Assembly (NCBI GenBank): GCA_008931825.1 | Contig: QXVZ01016106.1 | Span: 1,854 to 23,763 of the forward strand | DNA from: Phallusia fumigata | Lineage: Eukaryota > Chordata > Ascidiacea > Phlebobranchia > Ascidiidae | Reading direction: 5' to 3' | Length of the DNA stretch: 21,910 nt | Shown: positions 10,975-21,910 of the stretch, piece by piece | Layout of the letters: every line of letters begins with the position of its first letter | Numbering within the stretch: the first letter of the stretch is position 1 | Notes under the pieces: generated by a model | Seen by the model: only the letters and a program-made list of their open reading frames with translations | The model's database searches: none | What the model was told of the DNA's origin: nothing | Made by a program: the position numbers and the translations under genes

Positions 10975-11988
10975 TCAATCAATTTCACTAAAGTACAAGC
11001 ATATAGTACATGTCAACTTCATTTGTAACTTGTCCTTGATACTAACAACACTAAGCGTCTTGTACATGCAACGCAAAATACATGACCCGAATGAGAAGTA
11101 CACTGGTTTGTTTAAAGTTTCAACAGTTAAGTCACTCAGACAAAAACGCTTGCTCAGAAAGTTTGACGTAGACTACATAATTAAACATATACCTCAAAAT
11201 GACGTAAACAAAGAACAAAGACTAATTGTTTAAGAGATTCATATTTGAGAGAAGACGCTAGAAAAGTGGATGCAAAAATCGATCTATATCAAAATCAACA
11301 CAATTTGGTGCAGGTTTTTTCAAAACATTTGCTTACCCGCTTTGAGAACTTACAGCGCTAAAAACGCTACACTGTATTTGCCCAACAAAACGCAGAATGC
11401 ACTATCGATTAGGTTAGAATGCACTAGTAGCAGTTCCTCAGGCAACAAACCAATCAGCTTTTGTTCGATTCTACTAACATGTTTTGTAACGTTTGACGAT
11501 TGAACAGTACCGGAGCTGGGCAAGTGATTAGCTTTATTTCGAATCAGCTTTAATTTATTTTGCAGTCCCGTTAACTGTTTATTGCTGTTTAAGTTTATTG
11601 TTTTGAGAAATACGAAACATCTGTTCAAGGTTTTTGAATAGGCCTTTTTTATGAAATTAATACATAAGCTTCGACGTGTGTAGAACGTATGTGCAACAAT
11701 TGGTCGCTGCCTCATGTTGATAATTTGTACATGGAAGTGCCACGTAAATGCTGACATATGGCCTTGATCTAACAAAAAAGTGATATACACTACAGGTGCC
11801 TTCGCCAAAGAACAGGTATAAAGCATGTTTTTTATGCAAGCATGTGTAGTCGTGTGAAGGCAATGTATGGTTTGTTACCAACAACGCAAAACCATGTCTG
11901 ATCAGGGACTATTAGCCGTGCACAGAAGTGCTGAGATAAAAAATTCTCAGAATTAAAGTTTATCCACCGCTTGTAACGTGTAAAATAA
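10975..11988. other. Gap between the two convergent paralogues
   Basis: This 1.0 kb holds the 3' ends of both genes. A variant poly(A) signal ATTAAA at 11180-11185 could serve the plus-strand gene. On the minus strand, AATAAA complements (TTTATT) at 11554-11559 and 11533-11538 could serve the other. The longest frame is minus 11350-11826, 158 codons starting MLYTCSLAKAP, without any motif or signal I recognise. In AT-rich DNA such a length is uncommon but not decisive, so I do not call it a gene. Confidence 0.45.
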
Positions 11989-14888
11989 CTATGGTCCGCA
12001 CACATCCTGACAAATATGACTAGTCATTTCGCTCATAAGCTTTTCGCTGACTTCTTCAAAATTTCCTTCGGCGATAAACACGTGATCAGCTTCTCCAGCT
12101 ATTTCGTTGAGCTGTTGAATGTCGGGAAGTGTAGTGTTGTCGTATTTAAGGAACAGGGCGTACGTCTGTAAACGAATAAAGTCGACGGATTTGTTTTTTG
12201 TTCTAGTACGTTTGTATGCAAGCGTTCAAGGCCTGATGACGGTAGACAAACGAGTTCTGAGCAGCGAAGCGCAATAATGTTTTTCTACTTAATGTTTAGA
12301 GGATAACCTTGAAACTAACTTTTGAAAGCATACAAGAAGCGGGCAAGCTTTTGGTCAGACAACAATCATCAATTCCTAGATCTTCGTTGCGAGTTAAACA
12401 GTATGTCAAACAAGATTTTAAAAACAAGATAAAAAGCTAAGTGCAAAATAACGCATATATCGTATTAACTTTTAATTGTTAACAAAACAAGTTTTTACAA
12501 GTCAGATTATATTTTGCCTTACCAAAACTCCAGTGTCCCGCAGTGTTTGTGCGGCTTCCCTGACGTCGTCATCTGAGTTGCTGTCTGTCACAACTATAGC
12601 AATATCTTTGTGCGTGTCGCTTTTGTGCGTTTTATCAAACACATTATCACCCACATAGCGCAGAGCTGCCCCGGTGTTAACAAGGCCATCATCTGTGTTG
12701 AAAAAGCAGATTTTTATTGTCTGTAGGTGTTCTGCATGGCTATTTCGAGACAAAAGGCTCTGGTGTCCACTTCTTTCTGTTTTTAAGCGAAAAGGACCCC
12801 ATATTGGCCGGGTTACCAACTTAACATTATCTCTGTTAAGCTACATGTATCTACATATATCTGTGGCGGTTAAATGGTACGTTCTAGTATTTTGTAATAA
12901 TTGTTTTGGCTCATGAAAAGTTAGCACATCATATAAGAAGTGGAGTTACGACGTTAAACTTACGAATGCTTGTCGGATGCACAAACCAATAGATTTCGTT
13001 CATCAAGCAATGTAAACTCACAAAAACTCAAATTAACTTTACTCAATTCGTACCTGTTTTGGTAAATCCTGTCCTAGCGAAAATCTTTCGCAACTCTTCT
13101 GGACTGATTGGATCCAGAAACACGCTTACTTCGTGATGTACAATTCCGCTGTACCTGATTCTTGCAGTGCGGAAATATCGCGGATCCATGTTTAACATCC
13201 TAAAATGCCCATGGCTAAATGGATAGGGAAGCTATATTGCAAGTAATGTGTGTATTTGTTCGTAATTGACCGGGTTGAAAATTTATTTTACAGATATCCT
13301 TTTTTAACATTTACGGTGTATCAAGTAAATTAAACAACAGCACTAGTAGATGTGTTACAGTTGCTTATTAAGATGTCTGTTTTAGGGTGACGAATAGCGT
13401 AATTATACATCAAATTAAGTGTCAATTCAAACTTTGGAAACACAAATTTCTGCAGATGACTTCATTTTGCATTTGCATATTTACCAATTACACGTCGTTT
13501 TAGCGAGATTATAATAAAATGTCGTTGGAAAAGTGGGGGGTATTTCGTACTAACAATATAAATGAAATATCTTAGAAATAACAGAAACGCTCGCAGTGAA
13601 GCAGCGATAAGTTACCTCAGCACACTGTTTCCAAATGCTGCCTTGGTCAACTCCTGGTGATATGCACTTTTGCTGTGAAGTAACCAGACTACATCAAATG
13701 GAGCGTACGGAGGGCACGGTTCTAAACAAACGCTTAGTGAACCACAGAATCATTGATAAGTTAACATCACTGCTGTTTTATGTAGAAACTTCAACCTTAG
13801 TTAGCCGCCACATACTTGCACAACAAGGCTCTTTCTTTGACCACTGGCCGTTTCCCATACATTGCGAAGTCGTGGAGTCGCTTGGGTTGAGATAGTATCC
13901 AGACTTCGTGCAACTGTAGTGACATTGCGAGCCGATCCTATTACCATTACTGCACGTTACTTTGCCGTTCTTTAATCGTGTCGGTACGCGGCTACACTCA
14001 GATTTTGTATCTTTATTTGCTGTAATGCAAAAAATGGTTTCATATTGGATAAAGTTGAACGTAACTTATCATTACCTTCGCATTTGCTTCCGACATTGCA
14101 TGAATCTTGATTACAACAACAAGAGCAAACAGATGACATATATTTAATGCTATTGCATTGATTTCCAAGTCCATGCTGTTTCCAATTCTGAAAATTGTTT
14201 TTTATAGGTTTTGCCGGGTACAAGTGTTTAGTTGGAGACACCTACGAGCGATTTTTCATGCGAATTATATATTTTATTTTAATGTTGTTTTTTATATGTT
14301 CCCATGTAACAAGAAAAATACCTGTATAATCTGTTTACCTGTTCACGATCGTTCCAACAAGCTTGTCTTTGCTTGCAAAGCTTCCATACGCGTTTGTTCC
14401 AGAAATGTTCACGAACCACCGTGGCACAGGCGTCCTTCGTATATCATAGCAGTTGCAAATAATTGTTTGTATTGAACTATTCATTTATTTACAGCAGATC
14501 ACCTGATTTGAACGACAAGTGACCAGCTTGCCTGAGGCGTGACAATCTCTGTAGCTGCTTGCTGAACATTCCCAGCACGTTAAAGCTCGTTTATTAGCGC
14601 TTACTGTGTTCAGAAAGGTACAAAGTTTAGGTAACCGATCTTGGATTCAAATTATTGGTTGATTAAAAACAACGAGCAACCCACAGTACTATTTGACTTT
14701 TCCGCTTGCGTAAGATGCTAAGCTAGCAATTACACTAAAACAATGTCTTGTATTTAGTATTATTTCTCAACACAGCCTTTTATCATTAAAATTATCGCAA
14801 ACAATGCGTTTTACAAGGCTTACCACTTACCTTTTACTGAACCTGCAAGAATACAAACCACTGCACACAGAACTCCAAAGTACATCAT
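11989..14888 (-). CDS. Secreted Ly6/uPAR-like, CCP/sushi and vWA domain protein (minus-strand paralogue)
   Basis: This is a 357-residue paralogue of the plus-strand gene. Exons in transcript order: 14831-14888, 14503-14603, 14076-14187, 13816-14019, 13616-13721, 13054-13199, 12523-12692, 11989-12165. All seven intron phases match the plus-strand copy, and exon 5 is 106 bases in both. Exon 1 is a signal peptide (MMYFGVLCAVVCILAG). Exons 2-3 give the Ly6-type domain (ALTCWECSA, VCSCCCNQDSCN). Exon 4 gives the CCP domain, nearly identical to the other copy from SNGNR to QWSKK. Exons 5-8 give vWA: PFDVVWLLHSKSAY, LVNTGAAL, IVVTDSNSDDDV, DHVFIAEG, ending ICQDVC before GP and TAG. DxSxS is absent; the Asp of the TD motif is kept. 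The exon 2 acceptor could be at 14603 (preferred, CAG after a pyrimidine run) or eight codons later. The pair is tail-to-tail, an inverted duplication old enough that introns no longer align. Confidence 0.9.
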
Positions 14889-16358
14889 GCACAACAATTT
14901 CTCTTACACAACATTAAGTTGAACTTAAACACATTTGCAATCTGGTGAACCTCCTAAATGTGATCAGCCGACTTGAAATATGTACAACCCTGATAGTCGA
15001 CAACCGGAGGCGATTTTTGAACATATCTGACTGTTTACTGCATGTGGTTTTCGTTACATAAGTGCTCATCAGTGACACATTTAACTTAATTCCCAGTTTT
15101 AACATTAAACGTTTCATTCCTGTTGAACAGTTAGCCATAAAGCGTTTGACCTAATCACAAACTTGTCTTGAAAGAACTCGAGAAATAGGCTAACAAATAA
15201 TAATTACAGATAAAACAATGTTAGTTTATTCCAGTTCATTTATTTCATCATTAATGTCACACCATTGCATACATAGCAGTAGAGTTTTTGTTTTAGGCTA
15301 TGCTTTGTCTTTCGTTTTAGGCTAATTGAGAACATATTCATTGGGTAACTTTATTTCTGTATAAAATGAGTTTTTTAAACATAGATCTTTGTGATAATAG
15401 ACTGCAGCACAGTTGGCGCCAAAAAAGCTGAGATTTGCTTTCGTTGATAAGTTGTTTGACAGAAGTACTTTTTTATACCAGAGAGTTTTATATTTGGGTT
15501 GGTTCTTTGATTTGAGGCGAATACATATTAATTCTGTACTTTTTAAGTTGTTGCTCAGTTTTTTGCGGACTAAAACAAGTCCTCGGGAGGTTTGTGGGCA
15601 ACATATATGTTGTAGGGACCGATCACGTAGTAGCTTGATTTAATCCGTGGATACTCCGTTCGTACACGATTACTTTCGTAGTGACTTGTATTTAATGTAA
15701 TAACTGCAAAGCAAAAGCAGACAATTTGTTACGTGAGAGGTGGTAAGTTCTTGATGATTTGTTGGCATGTACATTACGTTTGTTTCTCTCATGGCTTGAT
15801 TATCTTAGATAGAAAATAATACAAATATTAAAATTCTACATTGACAATAGCGAATGCAAAACTGCACAATATCCTATTAACAAAATATTTTTTTTAAATT
15901 TACTGTTTTATTATTTGCTCAGATTAAATATACTGATAGAAAGAGTTGTTAAAAGCGACATGCTTTAGTAATCACTTACTTTAGAAATGACACATACCTT
16001 CATCAGTGATACAATAAGCTTTCACCAGGCCTGAATGTTTGAAACATATAAAGTGTGGAAATGTGGAAAAGTGCATGTTTGCTGCAGTTGTGTTGCACCA
16101 ATTTAACTATCTGCATGATAAGATTGATCTTTTAGACATATATGGTTTTGACTGTCATGTATGCAATACCAAACACTAAGTAGTTGCTTTTTAAAATTGA
16201 TATTTTGCTGCATCGTCAATTTGACTCCCTAATACGTAGATTGCCACCTCTTAATATATACCTAGTTTTACCCTGGCCTTCCCTCAAACATATTATGTTA
16301 TATTGACCAATATTACACTGTGGAAACAAAAACAATAATCATGGTTTTATTTTTACAG

Positions 16359-16457
16359 TTGGTCTCACATGGTTTGGCAATGGTTCCCAATCGGAAAGAA
16401 GTTTCTCCCCCGGGTGGAATTTTCGGAGAAGGAAAACAATTTCCACTTTATAGTTAA
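16359..16457 (+). other. Exon-like stretch of unknown identity
   Basis: A strong acceptor (pyrimidine run then ACAG, ending at 16358) is followed by a frame reading MVPNRKEVSPPGGIFGEGKQ near its middle and a stop at 16455. A second frame from an ATG at 16369 encodes about 40 residues (begins MVWQWFPIGKK) with a hydrophobic tail. Both cannot be real coding. No partner exon with supporting sequence is visible upstream, although an unpaired donor lies near 15742. It could be a terminal exon, a small ORF, or chance. Confidence 0.2.
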
Positions 16458-16966
16458 GTTATTCATAATCAGTGTAGTATTTTTTATGTAGACGGGTGGT
16501 TGCAAACCTTGAAATATTACTTATCACTTAAACTTTTAGGGTAGAAATGAAAAGTTCCAAAATAAGCAAAGGAAGAAATGCATTAAAAATAGGTTGGAAA
16601 TCCTTGGCGTGAAGTGTTGATAGCTAGAATATTAGTAAAATGTGTGCTTTTCTGGTAAATATGTTCAATTTTTGTACCATGAGTGAAAAGGGGGAAAACA
16701 ATGTCACAGAATAAGATTTTAAAGCAAGCATGGGCATATTAGTATTAAAACCTTCTTTGGTAGCAATAAAAAACTTGACATGGATTACATTAATTCAGTT
16801 TTGCCAGAACAGTATTCTATTTGGTTAAATTTGTTCTGAGGGAGGCCTAAATTTGCAATTATCCAGTCTAAACTAACAAAAAGACACATTAGTTTCAGCT
16901 TCTTATTAAAAGGAATGAAAGTGGCTGTTGTTAATATATTAAAATGTTACAGCTGCTAAATTGAGG

Positions 16967-16972
16967 TTTATT
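16967..16972 (-). terminator. Polyadenylation signal AATAAA for the sulfotransferase gene
   Basis: TTTATT on the plus strand gives AATAAA on the minus strand, 113 bases past the sulfotransferase stop codon. Position and exact match make it the most likely cleavage signal for that transcript. Confidence 0.5.
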
Positions 16973-17084
16973 TTTATGACCAATTTGTGTTTACATACAG
17001 ATCAACAAAAACCATAGTACAGTGTTATTTTCCATTTGGTGACTGACAGAAAGATGTGCAGTTGCTTTTTCACTGTAAGGAAGT

Positions 17085-19690
17085 TCAAAATAAACCTACA
17101 ACATTTGATTTATACAGCTTGTACCCAACATATGATACCAGTAAACCATACCCCAACATGGACATAGCACAGTGTCGTACAATTTTTTTCATAACTTGGT
17201 TTGTCTCTCTTAGCTCATTGACAATCTGTCCTCTCTTGTTCTTGTGAGGAAACTGTTTGTCAGGGATTTCAACGTCCAGAAATTCGCACAAGGGTTCCCA
17301 GCCTTCCGATACTTTGTACACCAACAACTTGTCCTTTGGTGCTTTCTGTCAAAAATAGCACACAATTATGTTTTTTGGATTATGTCTTGGACAGTAACAT
17401 ACCACAACTCCTTTTTATGTTCGCAGTGGGTTTTAAATGTTCGTTGCTAGTTCAATCGTATGACAGTTATTTTAAATATCCTGTGAAAATCTAAAACAAA
17501 AATAGTCCTTTTTTATTTTCTCTAGAGTTGTTAAAGACAAACATGTGGAATGTAAAATGATTAGACACTTTGAGAACTGTAATACATTGATGGAATACCA
17601 TAACATTTTATGAAAGATGATTTGAGCTTGATCAGCCAGATCTTTCACGGTCAGTTGCAATTTGTTTTCAATATGAGAATGGTTTAAGTTTGTGACGTTT
17701 GTTTGTAATTATATGGCTCATCTATTTGTGTCAGTGAGAAGGAGTTAATATTGATCAGTGTACATTGGGCACATGCAAGCAAATGTTTGCAAACCAGGTT
17801 TGATTCTGATCAAACTAAAACCTTAAACTTATAACTAATATCTTTGAAAACGTGCTTTGTGGGACATTATTATCTGAATTTAAATAAGGCCAAACGTTTT
17901 TAACCAAAAAATATTATTTTTTCGCCATTAGCTGTCAGGGTTTGCATCACTTGTTCAACACATATTTAACTAACCTGAATTACTGAAGCATTATGTCTCT
18001 TGTACATGCTTCGCAAAACCTTTTCACTAAAGAGCTGTCTTCGGTGTCGAGGCCATTGTGATATGTGGGTGATAAAACGACCTAAATTACATTTTAATGC
18101 TCGGTAATTTTTCCTCACCATGTGTACATAGCTCTAGGTCTGTACCAGGCATTTGTGGCCAGTGAAAAAGAACTTGAAAGCACTGTAATCTTTCACCATT
18201 GAAATTTAATAGACTGATTCAAATTAAAATCACAGGCTTTGACAATGTGGTAATGAAATACAAAAAAAGTTTGAAGTGAAACTACAACCCTGGCAGCTTG
18301 ACCACACAATGTTTGGTCTCATTTACACATAAAAAAATCAGAGGGATTTTGCCATCATGTTTCAAAAAAGAGTAATTACTAAAGCAAATTTTTTTGAAAG
18401 TGAAGAAAAAGAATCATGAAAATGATTATAGGACATAGAAAGAGCATTACATTGCAGGGTTATTATGTCACATAACAAGTAAAACAAACTCCTGTTTAAA
18501 TGTGTCCTAGCGTAAACAGTGCCTTTAGGAGCATTACCCATACAATGGGTTGTTTAACCACAGATGAACATTGTTACAAAGGCACAATCAAAATGAAGTT
18601 AAGTGAAGAAATTAGTTGTAAATAGATTACAATTTAGGAGCCCATATGGATCCCTTCACCTAACGTTTTGTCCCGTCGAGTTTTCTCATAATGCGCCGAA
18701 GTGATAGCCTATAGCCCCTATAAAACGTTTTACTCGTACTCAGCTATTTTCGGCTTGATTAATTTCTAACTTAGACTTACTTATTGACAGATAGTAAGAA
18801 TGCCGGAGCCAGCAGATTGGTGTAAATAAGAATAACGCCCATAAAAAATAATCTGAATTAATTCGGACGTTTTGATCTGTCAGGCTTTTTAACCAAGCAT
18901 CCTCGTCTCGTACAGTTAAGATAATCTGTAAATAGAGAAAAATTAAACGATTTGGCACGTTGCAACTACGTGTTCCATAGCCTTCGTGATGTTTCATTGC
19001 AGAGGAGTTTTACGCTACGCTTCATCATGTTGACAAGCAATGGTGATTGCAAGTTGCAATAAATAAAATGCCGAATTGTTTGCTAATTGTTTATAGCCAG
19101 GGCACAGACTGCATTCGTTTTCATGGCAGAAAAGTTTTACAAGTGCTATATTGTACCACGTATTTTTGTTCTGCAAACTGTTTACTTTATCGGCACCAAA
19201 AAGGGAACGCCAGGACTAAAACGTTGAAAACCACTGTCTTAAAGTCTATTGTGACCCATGAAACTACAACTGTACAACTTTCTGTTGTTTTGAAGCTTTT
19301 TACTGCCAGACCAAGGCGTATAAAAACACGACTTTCACGCAAGTTTGTTCTTAAAGGTGCCATTCACAAAAGTCTAAACGAGAATACGCTAAATGATTGG
19401 TTTCATCCTTTAATTACCCTATATCTTCTTATAATTACCTTGGCATCTGGAAAAGCGTTATGTAATTCCTCCCAATAGTGAAAACACGGAGTGTCAGTAA
19501 CGGCGTCAACTCCATCAAACATTCTCCGAAAATCGTCAACGCTTGCTTTCCCCTTAAAAACCTTCAACCAGTCATCGTACAAGTAGTAGTAGTTCTCAAT
19601 ATAATCGTATGTGTTAAAACCAAGAGTCCTAAAAGCGGCTGACATTGTCTTGGTCCCAGTTTTGGAATATCCAGCCAGTATGACTTTCAT
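17085..19690 (-). CDS. Sulfotransferase_4-family protein
   Basis: This encodes a 254-residue protein of the P-loop-like sulfotransferase family found in many invertebrates; the family transfers sulfate from PAPS, and the acceptor here is unknown. Exons in transcript order: 19439-19690, 18781-18925, 17975-18081, 17085-17345 (phases 0,1,0). The N-terminus MKVILAGYSKTGTKTM carries the 5'-phosphosulfate loop (SKTGTKT); DAVTDTPCFHYWEE and FPDAK follow. Exon 2 opens with IILTVRDEDAWLKSL, the 3'-phosphate site with Arg and Ser kept. Exon 3 ends in MYKRHNASVIQ, and exon 4 contains KLLVYKVSEGWEPLCEFL and FPHKN, typical of the family. The last 25 or so residues (LGYGLLVSYVGYKLY region) are hydrophobic and could be a short membrane anchor, which is inference. 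An in-frame ATG at 19747 would add 19 residues, but the family normally begins at MKVIL. A decayed partial copy lies 1.4 kb upstream. Confidence 0.93.
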
Positions 19691-21141
19691 GCTGTTTTTT
19701 TTCGTTTGAACCTTTGCTTGGTAAAAGTAAGTCGCAACTGCTACCAACTTATTTGCACTTGTCCTATTATAATCTGCGCGTGTTTGCTATCTTGCCCTGC
19801 GGCTAAATAAATTAGTTAGATTCAGAAATCGGGTCTGTGAACAAGATTGGCACCCTGCTGGTGGTGAACGATTGTTTATTTTTGTTTTTGGACCCCAGTA
19901 AACCTCACATGTACACCATCAACAAACACGACGTATAATTTTGCATTTTTGCCTCTCTAGCCTAAAAATCATACACACTCAATCATGCAAACCGACATAT
20001 GTTGACAGTTGTTTGCCAAATCGTGACCGCGTTTGTAAATCATCTGTGCATCATGCTATTGTTTGAGACCGCGTTTTGCGATCATTTATGCCAGTCGGTG
20101 TATCACGCTATTGTTTGAGAAGCCATTTGTTTGTTGAATGAAGGCCACAATGTTAATTGTAATGGTGACTGGTGTAGTTAATACAATATATTTATAGATT
20201 ACTCCTGAGGTTACCATCCACGGATGTCACAATCAAACACGATGCACAGCTGTCTGATCTGCTTCCAAAAGTTAGTAAAACTGTGTTCTGGTCTGTAAAA
20301 AGATAAAATTTATCGTAAACTTAATTTCAACCCGAGCGATACTACAAAATTGGTAGGGTAAATGTTTTTGTTGGTAGCACTCTTTATCGCGCAACAGTTT
20401 TGAAATACCAATCAGTCGTGCTTTTGGGGTCATGGGCACCAGCAGCAAAACATACACTGAATGTAAACAACTGTAACAACTTCAAGGTTATCTGTTGTAA
20501 GTTGATCGATTTATTATCACTGCAGCATTTCGGAGCCGTAAATGTAAAACCCAACGTTGATAAATGAAATGATCGTTTCCCACGTCCCTACTTATCAGAA
20601 TACTACGTGCTTTTGGTGTTTTCTTTGTGTAACATTTCCACAAAGCTTCGTGCGTAAACCATTGTGAGTCTAAAACCGCCTGGATCAGTAGCTACATCGC
20701 TGCAAGTTTTCGTTTTATACGTCAGTCTCGCCGTTAGTGTGCAATATTAAAAACACAACAATATTAAAAAGACGGCGGTAACGGAATTATCCCACAACGT
20801 AGGCAAGAATCTTTATGCGTAGTTGTCCAGAATGAAACCTTTTTTGTACATTCATGATTACTTTAAAGCGCGAAAATGTATTCGCTTGTTTGGTTTATTC
20901 ACCCATAAAGATTGTACCCGTTACGTACTTAACCCTTTCGCACGTAATTATAGCGACTGCAAGTCTGAGTTTGTTTTGATTATCGATTCTAAATCCTGGA
21001 TTTGTGGGCCCTCCTGGGGTTCGATGACGGCGTTTTGGTGGTTCGACCTGGGTTCTCTGAATTACAGAAATTCAGTGAATGTTTTTTTGATATTTTTTCT
21101 GAGATTAGTCGCAAAAACAGAACAGTCTTTAGTTTCGTAAA
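19691..21141. other. Intergenic region upstream of the sulfotransferase gene
   Basis: No gene is supported. It must contain the sulfotransferase promoter, but I see no clear TATA box. It holds a diverged tandem repeat (20027-20120) and some short open frames. One of them is plus 20823-21140; the minus strand of 20955-21075 is also open and mildly protein-like (REPRSNHQNAVIEPQEG), but I recognise neither. Confidence 0.5.
20027..20120. repeat. Diverged two-copy tandem repeat
   Basis: Two adjacent copies begin CCGCGTTT and end in GCTATTGTTTGAGA. The first is about 42 bases (20027-20068) and the second about 52 (20069-20120); they differ by substitutions and an insertion of about ten bases in the second. 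No coding sense is visible. It may be a remnant of a minisatellite or of an element. Confidence 0.6.
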
Positions 21142-21234
21142 TTAGTCAGGGATTAGCTTGTCATGGATTTTAGCGTTCAAAAATTCACACATAGGTTCCC
21201 TTCTGATACTTTGTAACATATCCGTCGGTGGTTT
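21142..21234 (-). pseudogene. Decayed copy of the last exon of a sulfotransferase_4 gene
   Basis: On the minus strand, an acceptor (TATAG) is followed by sequence that aligns with the first part of the live exon at 17345. Matching blocks include ACAAAGTATC, GAACC and TGTGAATTTTTG, with the protein pieces YKVSEG and CEFL recognisable. Two deletions of about 8 and 4 bases sit before and after the YKVSEG block, so the block is out of frame and frame is regained after it; the copy then stops at 21142-21144, far short of the live exon's length. I found no exon 1-3 equivalents upstream within the window, so this is either an isolated fragment or the end of a pseudogene extending past 21910. Confidence 0.78.
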
Positions 21235-21910
21235 CTATATTACAATGTTTTATTTGGACTGGAAACTTGTGGAAGATTAGAGTCTATTGACGCTCTCATC
21301 CTCAAAACATTCGCATTGTGGTATCTGTAATGTTCTCGGAGTATTTTTCCATTGACAGGAATTATTGTTGGACGTAGTAGTGAAACGTTGTGACCGTTCA
21401 AAGAATCTGCAAAAGTGTGTAGGTGCTCACAATGCAGTTTTACTGTATTGGCACCTGTTCACTCATTGCAATTTAATAGACAAACCAACCATTACCAATA
21501 ACTCCCCCCTTTTGTAATTTATTTGTGGATTTGCTGGGCTTCCGAAACCACCTTTTAAACAGCACAAGAACCAATGGTTTTTCGGACTTGGTGAAAACGT
21601 TTTATTTTTTTTAATGCACAGAAAGCGCGACTAAAACGAGACATGTTTGACGGCCCACTGCTCATTCATCATTTTCCTGTTAGGTTCAAAGGGTTTCTGT
21701 TAAAAAAGGGTTGAACTGCCCTTGAACCTTAAAACTTTGAAACTTTGCAAAGAGCGTTGACGTCTGGCTTCAACAGTAGCATACTGTTCACAGGATGTTT
21801 TTCTGACTTAACGTCAATTGATAGACATTATCAATTGGATTTGGTTTCGTTGGTCTAGTTTATTATGGATAAAAAATGGAGTCGATCTGTCACGCAAATA
21901 ATTTTGGCCT
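21235..21910. other. Terminal stretch, no gene seen
   Basis: No supported coding sequence. A short perfect inverted repeat, CAATTGAT with a seven-base spacer and ATCAATTG, lies at 21815-21837; it may be a chance hairpin. Earlier exons of the sulfotransferase pseudogene, if they exist, would lie here or beyond, but none is recognisable. Confidence 0.45.

Larger units (their letters stand above)
14889..17084. other. Intergenic region, no confident gene
   Basis: The region is AT-rich and lies between the 5' end of the minus-strand paralogue and the 3' end of the sulfotransferase gene. It includes a 24-base-spaced direct repeat (GTTTTAGGCTA at 15290-15300 and 15314-15324), a 14-base palindrome CAACATATATGTTG at 15599-15612, a strong isolated donor (GTAAGT near 15742) and an exon-like stretch at 16359-16457. 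The other open frames in it are short and carry no motif. Confidence 0.5.

Noticed and set aside
10826..11233. 135-codon plus-strand open frame
   Set aside because: It starts inside exon 8 of the Ly6-CCP-vWA gene in a different frame and runs into the 3' flank; the true frame has a good vWA ending and stop at 10972.
19047..19478. 143-codon plus-strand open frame
   Set aside because: It overlaps intron 1 and part of exon 1 of the sulfotransferase on the opposite strand and shows no domain.
20190..20310. Protein-like short frames after a TTTATAG acceptor-like site
   Set aside because: Two overlapping frames look equally plausible, both stop within about 40 codons, and neither matches a known family.

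Overview
This is a eukaryotic, intron-rich, AT-rich window from an invertebrate animal. Small exons, mostly 60-700 base introns, a fibrillar collagen, Ly6/CCP/vWA secreted proteins and a family-4 sulfotransferase all fit a compact chordate-type genome. A tunicate such as Ciona is my best guess, but that is inference; nothing in the sequence proves the species.

Layout. (1) 318-4648, plus strand: the 3' part of a fibrillar collagen gene. Thirteen exons encode 71 uninterrupted Gly-X-Y triplets before the final GPP cap, then a complete C-propeptide. The gene starts upstream of the window. (2) 4649-6700: mostly non-coding, with a tRNA-like T-arm (probable SINE remnant) and a TATA-like box. (3) 6701-10974, plus strand: an eight-exon gene for a small secreted protein with signal peptide, Ly6/uPAR-type cysteine domain, one CCP/sushi domain and one vWA domain. 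(4) 10975-11988: gap between two convergent genes. (5) 11989-14888, minus strand: an eight-exon paralogue of gene 3 with the same domains and the same seven intron phases. (6) 14889-17084: no confident gene; one isolated exon-like stretch. (7) 17085-19690, minus strand: a complete four-exon sulfotransferase_4-type gene. (8) 19691-21910: a short diverged tandem repeat and a decayed copy of the last sulfotransferase exon (21142-21234).

The most interesting item is the tail-to-tail Ly6-CCP-vWA pair. I do not recognise this three-domain order as a named protein. Both vWA domains have lost most metal-site residues, and the CCP exon holds a block that is about 91% identical in DNA and 38 of 39 residues in protein, while the other exons have diverged strongly. 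The two genes would make related secreted, probably extracellular binding proteins. The collagen is also odd: it keeps the six intrachain cysteines of the C-propeptide but lacks both interchain ones. No operon-like logic links the four loci; they are neighbours on the chromosome.
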